Positions 57,334 through 64,000 of a DNA stretch of 64,000 nt are shown here, piece after piece; position 1 is the first letter of the stretch; every line of letters begins with the position of its first letter. The notes beneath the pieces are model-generated. The model ran no database searches and was not told the DNA's origin. It saw only the letters and a program-made list of their open reading frames with translations. The position numbers and the translations under genes are program-made. This DNA is from Syntrophobacterales bacterium (lineage in GTDB: Bacteria > Desulfobacterota > Syntrophia > Syntrophales > UBA5619): positions 1 through 64,000 of the forward strand of contig JAHYJE010000014.1 of NCBI GenBank assembly GCA_019429105.1. Direction: 5' to 3'.

Positions 57334-57658
57334 GCATCTCATCCTCTGCCGCTCCGCGCTTTGCGCCGCGTCACAATTCATTAACGACCTGCCCGGCTGG
57401 GCCGTCGCGACGTCAATCACATCACAAAGGTGAACGAATAGCCAGAACAAAATATTTTCTCTCGCCCTGATTTTAGATTCGTTGCGCATATTTATTTCAT
57501 TGCATTTATCTATTTAATGATGCTAATCTTTATCACCATTTGGGAATGCTTGTAACACCGATATGAAAATGCACGCGACCACCGTCACTGGTCCGGAATT
57601 CAAGAGCGCTATCGAATAGAACTTAGCGGGTTATACTATCGGCGAGGACATCAAAAAA

Positions 57659-58504
57659 ATGAACGACAACAATAACATTCCCCCAGCAAATACAGGCTCG
57701 GCGCCGGAAGCAACTGAGGCTGATCTGAAGACTTTACGGGAAGCCCGCGGGCTGTCGCTGCCTGATATTTTCGCCACGACACGGATCAGCATCGTTAACC
57801 TTGCGGCGTTGGAAAATGGCGATTTTAAAAGCCTCCCCTCTCCGATCTACACGAAAAGCTTTATTAAGAAATACGCCATGACGGTTGGAATCGACGAAAA
57901 ACCGCTTCTCGACAGGTATGAAGTTTATCTTGCCGCCACCGACAAACCTGCCGAAACCGAAGAGGTCAGAAAGCCCTGGCCGGAAAGCGGTCGACGGTAT
58001 CTGTTCCTTTATGGAAGTCTCGCCCTGGCAATCATCGTCGGCATTATCGTCCTGACAATTTTTTTCTATAATGGGAATAAACCGGCGGCGCCCGTCTTGC
58101 CCGCTGTAAAACCTGCATCGGAACCGGCCGCTTTGCCTGCCGCAAGTAATGCGGCGCCAACGGCAATGCCCCCGCAAGCTGCGGCGCCAGTCAGCCTGGC
58201 CCCGGAAAAAACTGTTTCACCCTCCCCGGACCAGTCTCAAACAGGCAAGTACCATCTGGTTGTTGAGGCGCGTGAGCTGACATGGATGAGAATAGTTGCA
58301 GACAAGAAAAACCGCACTGAAGTCTTGTTGAAACCGGGCGAGAAAATCGAGCGGAGGGCAGCGGAGGGCTTCCAGCTCTATATAGGCAACGCCGGGGGCA
58401 TAGACCTCTTTTTCCAGGGGAAACCCCTGGGGGCGCCGGGGAAACGGGGCGCCGTTGTTACTGTAAATCTTCCGGCGGAAGAACCGAAAAAGGAAAATAA
58501 TTGA
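57659..58504 (+). CDS. RodZ-like helix-turn-helix membrane protein
   Basis: A 281-residue protein. A cytosolic HTH_25 domain (LREARGLSLPDIFATTRIS, then YTKSFIKKYA) is followed by one membrane helix (about 114-136), a Pro/Ala-rich linker and a C-terminal DUF4115 domain (about 208-275). This is the architecture of RodZ, which links MreB to the cell-wall machinery. It is shorter than RodZ of Escherichia coli. tatA follows. Confidence 0.88.
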   Translation: MNDNNNIPPANTGSAPEATEADLKTLREARGLSLPDIFATTRISIVNLAALENGDFKSLPSPIYTKSFIKKYAMTVGIDEKPLLDRYEVYLAATDKPAETEEVRKPWPESGRRYLFLYGSLALAIIVGIIVLTIFFYNGNKPAAPVLPAVKPASEPAALPAASNAAPTAMPPQAAAPVSLAPEKTVSPSPDQSQTGKYHLVVEARELTWMRIVADKKNRTEVLLKPGEKIERRAAEGFQLYIGNAGGIDLFFQGKPLGAPGKRGAVVTVNLPAEEPKKENN

Positions 58505-58603
58505 AAGCGGCCATTTACTGCTTGTAAAAGGTTATCATTTGACAATGGCTTTGCGATAGTTTAGGATCGCGTTGGAAAATTTAGAGAAAGAGGGTGTAAA
58601 ATT

Positions 58604-58804
58604 ATGTTTGGAATAGGCATGCCTGAATTGTTAGTCATCCTGGTTATCATTTTAATTATTTTTGGAGCCGGCAAACTCCCCGAAATCGGCAGCGCTCTGG
58701 GCAAGACCATCAGAAACTTCAAGAAATCCAGCAATGAGCCGAATGAGATAGACGTCACTCCCAAAAAAGAGGATAATAAATCCGACGACAAGAAATCATC
58801 CTGA
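58604..58804 (+). CDS. tatA: Twin-arginine translocase subunit TatA/E
   Basis: A 66-residue protein: an N-terminal membrane helix after [10 protein letters not shown], the [14 protein letters not shown] hinge, an amphipathic helix and a charged tail. This fits TatA. A ribosome-binding site (GAAAGAGGG) precedes it. The TRAP receptor at 11804 and others with Tat signals would use it. No tatC is nearby. Confidence 0.93.
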   Translation: MFGIGMPELLVILVIILIIFGAGKLPEIGSALGKTIRNFKKSSNEPNEIDVTPKKEDNKSDDKKSS

Positions 58805-58877
58805 ATCCTCTACGACAAAGAATCCGCGACAATCTCTTTAAAACCGGCCGCGCCGCCTCTGCCGCCAACCTTCGTTC

Positions 58878-60059
58878 TCAGGCGAAAAGGCCGGTCTTTG
58901 CAAACTCTTCTATCTCTGCCTCCTGATAGCCGATGCTGGAAAGCACCTCTTTAGTATGCGTCCCCGCCGGCGAACCGGCCGGTCCGTATTCGGGAGGAGT
59001 CGCCGAGTAGCGGATCGGATGGCCGATTTGCCTGATTGTTTGCCCGTCGGGAAGCGGCGTCTCGATCACCAGCCCCCGCTCCCTCGTCTGGGGATCGTTT
59101 AGCATCTCGTCAAGCGAAAGCACCGGCTCGACGCAGGCATCCGTCTTCGCAAAGAGGGCGCACCACTCGTCTCTGTTTTTGCTTTTGATAATCGCCCGCA
59201 CCTCTTCTTTAATTTTTGACAGCCCCGGGGGAGCCACCCCGCCGGGAATCAGGTCGGAGCGGCCGATTACCGTACAGAAAGCGGTGAAGAACTGCGGCTC
59301 CAGTCCGCCGAAAGAGAGATATTTTCCGTCGCCGGTTTCGTAAAAATCGTAAAGGGAGCCGCCGTTGAGCAGTTCCGTTTCGAAGCCCGGCTCCTGTCCG
59401 CCGGCAAGAAAGGCCATTCCGGCAAAGGTGTTGAAGGCGACGACGCCGTCGGTCATCGAGACGTCAATATGCTGCCCCTCCCGGGTGTTTTGCCGATGAA
59501 TGACCGCGGCCAGAATGCCCACAAGCGCGTTGCCCGAGCCGGATGCGACATCTGCAATCTGCATTCCCGTTAGCGTCGGCCCCGTTTCTTTCCTGCCCGA
59601 ATAGGACATGACGCCAGCGCGGGACAAATAGTTTATGTCATGCCCCGCCCGGTTTTTCAGCGGTCCCGTCTGGCCGTAGCCGGTAAGCGAACAGTAGATA
59701 AGAGCTGGATTTGCAAGGCGAAGCGCTTCGTAATCCAGCCCCAGCCGCGCCATCACGCCGGGACGGAACTGTTCAATAACTATATCGTATTGGGCGATCA
59801 GCTTTTTTACAACCGCGGCAGCCCGTTTATCCTTAAGATTCAGCGTCAGGGAGCGCTTTCCCCGGCCGAGCATCGCCGAGGCGGCGGAAAGTTTTGTGCC
59901 CGGGATAAAAGGCGGCCAGAGGGCGGTCAGATCCGGCCGGGAGCCGGAGACAACCTGCAGAACATCCGCGCCGAGATCGGCCAGGGTCATGGTCGCGAAT
60001 GGCCCCGGCAGCAACGTGGTAAAATCGAGAATTTTCAGTCCTTTCAGCGGTCCAGCCAT
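58878..60059 (-). CDS. CaiB/BaiF-family CoA transferase
   Basis: A 393-residue class III CoA transferase that moves CoA between acids. It includes GPLKGLKILDFTTLLPGPFA, VIEQFRPGVMARLGLDY (with the RPG block), CSLTGYGQTGP and AGHDINYLSRAG with the catalytic-region Asp. ATG 60059 follows AGGAGGAAAAA. Its first codons are duplicated at 60913-61012. It lies downstream of acyl-CoA dehydrogenase and thiolase genes, fitting a CoA-ester degradation pathway. Confidence 0.92.
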   Translation of the reverse strand: MAGPLKGLKILDFTTLLPGPFATMTLADLGADVLQVVSGSRPDLTALWPPFIPGTKLSAASAMLGRGKRSLTLNLKDKRAAAVVKKLIAQYDIVIEQFRPGVMARLGLDYEALRLANPALIYCSLTGYGQTGPLKNRAGHDINYLSRAGVMSYSGRKETGPTLTGMQIADVASGSGNALVGILAAVIHRQNTREGQHIDVSMTDGVVAFNTFAGMAFLAGGQEPGFETELLNGGSLYDFYETGDGKYLSFGGLEPQFFTAFCTVIGRSDLIPGGVAPPGLSKIKEEVRAIIKSKNRDEWCALFAKTDACVEPVLSLDEMLNDPQTRERGLVIETPLPDGQTIRQIGHPIRYSATPPEYGPAGSPAGTHTKEVLSSIGYQEAEIEEFAKTGLFA

Positions 60060-60174
60060 TTTTTTCCTCCTGCGTAATTTTCTAAAGCCCCATAACACGG
60101 GCGGCGATAACGTTCATTATCTCGTTAGTCCCGGCAAAAATCTGCCTAACCCGGATATCCCGCCAGGCGCGGGC
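59962..60174. repeat. 213-bp direct repeat, left copy (CaiB start plus dehydrogenase end fragment)
   Basis: It contains the intact first codons of the CaiB gene and a degraded copy of the last codons of the acyl-CoA dehydrogenase (up to GCGCGGGC). It matches 60913-61124 at roughly 88% identity. The toxin-antitoxin pair lies between the copies. Confidence 0.9.
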
Positions 60175-60217
60175 GAGTTGATAATCATGCCCATGCAAGG
60201 TAATGGATATGCCTTTC

Positions 60218-60622
60218 TCAATCTGGAAATAGTTTCTCGAACTCCTTGGGAGTTACAATCCTTATCCCCTCATAATTCTTCAGAACCAGTAAGTCTGCAT
60301 CCCCGGTAACCAAGTAATCTGCAACTGCCTCCCTGGCACAGGCCAGAATCAAGTCATCATCCGAATCCCGGCAGATGGGTGTGATTGAATCAGTTTGTCC
60401 GAGAATTTCTTGCGTTGCCTCAGAAAGAATAGTCTTTGCTTCGGACGTTTCATGAGGAGAGGCGGCAAACTTTTTTTTAAGGACACGCTTAAATTCTTGC
60501 AGTATGCCATCGCATAAAACCAGGTCGAAATCCCGCCTGCGTGCACGGGTCAGGAGCTTGGCACAGATTCCCTCCGTGAGGAAGGCGGCGATAAGAACGT
60601 TCGTATCGAGAACAACCTTCAC
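60218..60622 (-). CDS. PIN-domain toxin (VapC-like)
   Basis: A 134-residue PIN-family ribonuclease: VLDTNVLIAAFL (first acidic residue), Glu in LQEFKRVL, then DSDDDLILACA and VTGDADLL, giving the acidic cluster. It belongs to the putative PIN toxin family. The start is GTG 60622, overlapping the antitoxin stop (GTGA). It is placed between the two copies of a 212-bp duplication. Confidence 0.9.
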   Translation of the reverse strand: MKVVLDTNVLIAAFLTEGICAKLLTRARRRDFDLVLCDGILQEFKRVLKKKFAASPHETSEAKTILSEATQEILGQTDSITPICRDSDDDLILACAREAVADYLVTGDADLLVLKNYEGIRIVTPKEFEKLFPD

Positions 60623-60846
60623 GATACCGCCTTAAAAACATCATCTTCGGCGACAACACCGGCAGCTTTGGCCTTGATGGACAGTTTCTTCTTTATATTA
60701 CGAAACTTCGTTTCCCAAAGAAACAACCCTAATGATTCTTTTACAATGTCGCTCTTGTTCCTGCCCATGGCTTTGGCAATGGCCTCAAGTTCCACCGCCA
60801 TTTCATCCGGCAAACTTACTGACAAGACGGTTCTCATATCATTCAC
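60619..60846 (-). CDS. Ribbon-helix-helix antitoxin
   Basis: A 75-residue protein with RTVLSVSLPDEMAVELEAIAKAMGRNKSDIV, described here only as the RHH pattern (beta strand LSVSLP, helix, GRNKSDIV, helix). The C-terminal tail would wrap the toxin. The start is ATG 60846 or 60837. It precedes and overlaps the PIN toxin by 4 bp. Confidence 0.88.
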   Translation of the reverse strand: MNDMRTVLSVSLPDEMAVELEAIAKAMGRNKSDIVKESLGLFLWETKFRNIKKKLSIKAKAAGVVAEDDVFKAVS

Positions 60847-60912
60847 CTCTTGTACTACAATACACTACACGTATGACTGCGTCAAGCAGGTCCTTTTAAA
60901 GAACCACGCAGC

Positions 60913-61124
60913 ACATCCGCACCGAGATCGGCTAAGGTCATTGTCGCGAACAGTCCCGGCAGTAACGTGGTAAAATCGAGAATTTTCAGTTTTTTCAGCG
61001 GTCCAGCAGTCTTTTCTCCTGCGTAATTTTCCTAAAGACCCATGAAACGGGCGGCGATAACCTTCATGATCTCGTTGGTCCCGGCAAAAATCCGCGTTAC
61101 CCGGATATCCCGCCAGGCGCGGGC
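60913..61124. repeat. 212-bp direct repeat, right copy (CaiB start fragment plus dehydrogenase end)
   Basis: This copy holds the true end of the acyl-CoA dehydrogenase and a decayed fragment of the CaiB N-terminus (GPLKKLKILDFTTLLPG reads through), whose start ATG is lost. Partner of 59962-60174. Confidence 0.9.
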
Positions 61125-62174
61125 AATCGGGTATTCCTCGCAGTAGCCGTACCCCCCGAAGAGCTGTACGCAACGATCGGCAACCCGGCAGGCCATCTCC
61201 GTCGTCCAGTACTTGGCCATCGAAACATCAATCACGATTTCCTTCCCCTCCATGTGGTCGGCAATCAGCTTGTCGATAAAGGTGCGCCCCAGTTTCACCT
61301 CGGTTGCCATCTCGACAATCTCGAACTGGGTGTTCTGGAACTTCGAGAGGGGCTTCCCGAAAGCGGTCCGCTCCTTGCAATATTTGATAGTAAGATCGAG
61401 CATGTATTCCGCCCCGGCGACGGCGCCGATCGCGCAGACGAGGCGCTCCTGCTGGAGTTTCAGCATCAGCTTCAAAAAGCCGGAGCCCTTTTCGCCGAGC
61501 CTGTTTTCCTTCGGTATCCGGCAGTCGTTGAAAAAAAGCTCTCCGGTATCCTGGCTGTGCCAGCCGATCTTCTTGATCTGCTTGCCCTTCTCGAAACCGG
61601 GAGTGCCCGCTTCGACAAGATAGAGATCAACCGCCTTGTGCGGGTTTTGTGTTTCAGGATCGCGGGCGGCAAGCACCACCAGATCGCAGTTGATCGCGTT
61701 GCTGATGAAGGTCTTCTGGCCGTTGAGGATGATCTCGTCGCCCTTTTCGAGGGCCGTTGTTTTCATCCCGGCCAGGTCGGTGCCTGCGTTCGGTTCGGTC
61801 ATTGCGACGGCGGTAATGATGTCGCCGGACACGCAACCGGGAAGGTATTTATGCTTCTGCTTGTCAGAGGCGAAGGACTGGATATAGGGAACAATGATGT
61901 CGCTGTGCAGGGACGCGGCAAGACCAGTATGGTTCGTCCGGGCCATCTCCTCGGCAACAATCACGGAATAGAGGAAATCCGCCCCCAGCCCCCCATACTC
62001 TTCGGGAACCCCCATCGCGAGGAAGCCCTGCTCGCCCATCTGCTTCCAGGCTGCCTTGGGGACGATCCCCGCCTCCTCCCACTCGTCAACGTGGGGGGTT
62101 ATCTCCCGCTCCAGGAATCTCCGGAGAGAATCTCTGAAAATTCTGTGTTCTTCTGAATATTTGAGTATATCCAT
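61032..62174 (-). CDS. Acyl-CoA dehydrogenase
   Basis: A 380-residue FAD enzyme that makes the alpha-beta double bond in acyl-CoA. It shows AMTEPNAGTDLAGMKT, TFISNA, a WHSQDTGELFF region, QLFGGYGYCEEYPIARAWRD (in parts) and the catalytic-base region IFAGTNEIMK. ATG 62174 has GGAGGAACGCCG upstream; the longer frame to 62369 lies in the thiolase gene. It forms a run with thiolase and the SCP2 protein. Confidence 0.94.
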   Translation of the reverse strand: MDILKYSEEHRIFRDSLRRFLEREITPHVDEWEEAGIVPKAAWKQMGEQGFLAMGVPEEYGGLGADFLYSVIVAEEMARTNHTGLAASLHSDIIVPYIQSFASDKQKHKYLPGCVSGDIITAVAMTEPNAGTDLAGMKTTALEKGDEIILNGQKTFISNAINCDLVVLAARDPETQNPHKAVDLYLVEAGTPGFEKGKQIKKIGWHSQDTGELFFNDCRIPKENRLGEKGSGFLKLMLKLQQERLVCAIGAVAGAEYMLDLTIKYCKERTAFGKPLSKFQNTQFEIVEMATEVKLGRTFIDKLIADHMEGKEIVIDVSMAKYWTTEMACRVADRCVQLFGGYGYCEEYPIARAWRDIRVTRIFAGTNEIMKVIAARFMGL

Positions 62175-62185
62175 CGGCGTTCCTC

Positions 62186-63394
62186 CTATCCTTCGTAGCG
62201 GCCGAGAATTGAGACGGCGCAGACATTCTGGAAAGGAAACCCGCCGAGATTGTGCGTCAGGCCGTAACGTGGGTTTTTGAGCTGCCTTTCCCCGGCGCGG
62301 TCGAGGAGTTGCAGGTACATCTCGTAGAGCATCCGCAACCCGGAGGCCCCGATCGGATGACCGAAGCATTTGAGTCCGCCGTCCACCTGGGCCGGGAGTC
62401 TGCCGTCGCGATCATAGAAGCCGTCGAGCGAGTCTTTCCAGGCATGACCGCGTTCAGAAATATGGAGGTCTTCGTAGGTGACCATTTCGGTAATCGAGAA
62501 GCAGTCGTGCAGTTCCATCATGCTGATTTCCTCACGGGGATTTTTGATCCCCGCCTCTTCATACGCCTTTGTGCTGCACTTGCTGGTTGTTACAAAATGC
62601 GCCCCATCCCACTCGTTGAAACTGCTCTCGCTGCCATCGGAGACGGCAAGCTGGATCGCCTTGACAGAAACGATCTCGGTTTTTCCCAGTGCTTTGGCTA
62701 TTTCCGGGGTTGTCACAATCGCGCAGGCCGACCCGTCGCTGACCCCGCAGCAGTCGAACAACCCCAGCGGGGAGGCGATGATCGGTGCGGTGATAATCTG
62801 CTCCAGTGAGACAGCCTTGCGCAGATGGGCCTTCGGGTTAAGAACGCCGTTGGCATGGCTCTTCATTGAAACATGGGCAATTGCCCTTTTCAGATCCCGG
62901 TCGGCAACACGGTATTTCGCCGCGTAGGCGGTCGCCAGTTGGGCGAAGCTGCCCGGCGCGGTGAGATTGGGCCACCACAGCCAGTTGAGCGAGCCAAACC
63001 CGGAGCCGGGATTGGGGAGACCTCCGTAGCCGGTGTCCTTCAATTTTTCCACTCCAAGGGCCAGGCAGATGTCGTAGGCCCCGGAGGCAACCGCATAGAC
63101 CGCCCCCCGGAAGGCTTCGGTGGCAGTGGCGCAGTAGTTTTCCGTCCGCGTTACCGGGATATTCGGCAGTCTCAAGGTCACCCCGAGCGGAATTGCCGAT
63201 TTGCCGACGCCGATCTCCTCCATGCAGGTTCCGAACCAGGCCGCCTGAATCCGGTTTTTCTCGATCCCCGCATCGGCGAGGCACTCCTGGAAGGCCTCAA
63301 CCATCAGTTCTTCGGCCCCGGCATCCCAACGCTCTCCGAAACGGCTGCACCCCATCCCGAGGATCGCCACCTTGTCTCTTATTCCAGAAGCCAT
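62186..63394 (-). CDS. Thiolase (SCP2-type, acetyl-CoA acyltransferase-like)
   Basis: A 402-residue thiolase-fold protein: VAILGMGCSRFGER, ENYCATATEAFRGA (the nucleophile Cys region), MELHDCFSITEMVTYEDL, and GGLKCFGHPIGASGLRM near the end (His and Cys-type residues in the active-site loop). It matches the SCP2-thiolase subfamily used in branched-chain or steroid side-chain oxidation, though substrate is unknown. It starts 11 bp upstream of the dehydrogenase start side. Confidence 0.92.
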   Translation of the reverse strand: MASGIRDKVAILGMGCSRFGERWDAGAEELMVEAFQECLADAGIEKNRIQAAWFGTCMEEIGVGKSAIPLGVTLRLPNIPVTRTENYCATATEAFRGAVYAVASGAYDICLALGVEKLKDTGYGGLPNPGSGFGSLNWLWWPNLTAPGSFAQLATAYAAKYRVADRDLKRAIAHVSMKSHANGVLNPKAHLRKAVSLEQIITAPIIASPLGLFDCCGVSDGSACAIVTTPEIAKALGKTEIVSVKAIQLAVSDGSESSFNEWDGAHFVTTSKCSTKAYEEAGIKNPREEISMMELHDCFSITEMVTYEDLHISERGHAWKDSLDGFYDRDGRLPAQVDGGLKCFGHPIGASGLRMLYEMYLQLLDRAGERQLKNPRYGLTHNLGGFPFQNVCAVSILGRYEG

Positions 63395-63489
63395 TGTTTC
63401 TCCTCCTTAAATATCATTTTTCCCCTCGCCCGGCCCCGCTGCGTCGCAGGTGGAGAAAGCAGAAAATTTTGCTGACCTGCACGAACGCA

Positions 63490-64000
63490 CTATCTTTTGA
63501 ATTTGAACAACCGGCCGATCAACTGCGATTTCATCAGGTCGCCTTCAACCTTCAGCTTGCCGGAGGTGTAGGCCGCCATCCCGTCCAGTTCGCCGGTGAT
63601 CAGTTTGATAAAATCCGTATCGGCCATGATGATTGTCGTAGTCGGCTTCTCCGCCTTGCCTGCTTCAATGCGGCAGGTTCCATCCTTGACGGCAACAATC
63701 CATTCCCCCCCGCCTCCGCCGGAGATCAAAAACTGAAAGACGACATCCTTCCCGGCGGCCGCCGCGGGGTCAAACGCCTCCGGCATCCTGGCAAAAACGC
63801 CCTTTACATCAGCGCTTCCGGCAGGCTTTTCTCCATTTTTCGCCTCCGGCGACGGAGGCATCAGAAACGAGGTGATGGCCGAGGCCGCGTCGGTTATCTC
63901 CCGCGCATTTTCCAGGCTGTTGATTTTCTCCCAGTTGTCGCGGATATCCTCGGGCGTCGGAAGCGTCGCGCCGTCGCTCAAAAGAGCCCCCGCCCCCGTC
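63490..64000 (-). CDS. SCP2 sterol-binding domain protein, 5' end outside the window
   Basis: The visible 170 residues end the protein: an SCP2 domain (about 105 C-terminal residues, with VVFQFLISGGGGGEWIVAVKDG, MADTDFIKLITGELDGMAAY and SGKLKVEGDLM). The preceding GAGALLSDGATLPTPEDIRDNWEKIN resembles the linker joining a short-chain dehydrogenase to SCP2 in peroxisomal-type multifunctional enzymes. The frame stays open to the window edge; a TTG at 63981 is not a convincing start. It is probably an SDR-SCP2 fusion continuing to the right. Confidence 0.8.
   Translation of the reverse strand, partial: TGAGALLSDGATLPTPEDIRDNWEKINSLENAREITDAASAITSFLMPPSPEAKNGEKPAGSADVKGVFARMPEAFDPAAAAGKDVVFQFLISGGGGGEWIVAVKDGTCRIEAGKAEKPTTTIIMADTDFIKLITGELDGMAAYTSGKLKVEGDLMKSQLIGRLFKFKR

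Overview
The window reads as a chromosomal contig from a Gram-negative, probably anaerobic bacterium. Lipid A and heptose genes (lpxK, an lpxL-type acyltransferase, waaF, gmhB, waaC) show an outer membrane with LPS. TRAP uptake, acyl-CoA dehydrogenase, SCP2-type thiolase, CaiB-type CoA transferase, an ADP-forming acyl-CoA synthetase fused to a GNAT domain, and a GrdB-like selenoprotein together suggest a Syntrophales/Desulfobacterota-like organism. That placement is an inference from gene content, not a sequence match.

Layout. 1-138 is the 3' end of a group II intron. 178-2436 holds lpxK, a small membrane protein and a cation-efflux gene broken by two TGA codons. 2585-4662 is a scrapyard of toxin-antitoxin genes: a BrnT-like toxin cut by a 132-bp MITE, a ParE-type pair between 107-bp direct repeats, and gene fragments. 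4715-8835 is the LPS inner-core operon. 9025-11408 is a LytS/LytTR two-component pair, and 11804-15650 a TRAP transporter ending in a strong terminator. 16154-21723 carries the acyl-CoA synthetase, an amidohydrolase and RecQ. 21937-25798 (minus) is a thiamine-precursor locus: TPP riboswitch, decayed thiC, thiW and EcfAA-EcfT. 25968-32663 contains TetR plus a CmpB-HD fusion, glnS, DUF3795, sigZ-arsM and an AbiEii-type pair. A second group II intron remnant lies at 33121-33392, inverted relative to the first. 33466-34698 is a selenoprotein gene read through an in-frame TGA. 35194-37806 holds a CLC transporter, an HNH scrap, a MoaD-like protein and a HerA/DUF853 fragment.

37943-50718 is a complete type I-C CRISPR-Cas locus on the minus strand. 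The order is Bro-N, cas3, cas5c, cas8c, cas7, cas4, a Fic gene, cas1, cas2, leader, then an array of 41 repeats and 40 spacers. Upstream are a RhuM pseudogene, a stand-alone TnpB, and an AlbA_2 ATPase-like gene between perfect 54-bp direct repeats. The right end (54598-64000) has a WYL regulator, HD protein, inositol monophosphatase, RodZ-like protein and TatA. It ends in a CoA-dependent catabolic cluster (CaiB, acyl-CoA dehydrogenase, thiolase, SCP2 domain) into which a PIN/RHH toxin-antitoxin pair has been placed.

The most notable observations are the selenoprotein; accessory cassettes (two of them toxin-antitoxin pairs) bracketed by 54- to 213-bp direct duplications of local sequence; Fic and Bro-N genes embedded in the cas operon; nearly repeated spacers; and a riboswitch-controlled thiC that has lost its middle beside an intact precursor importer.
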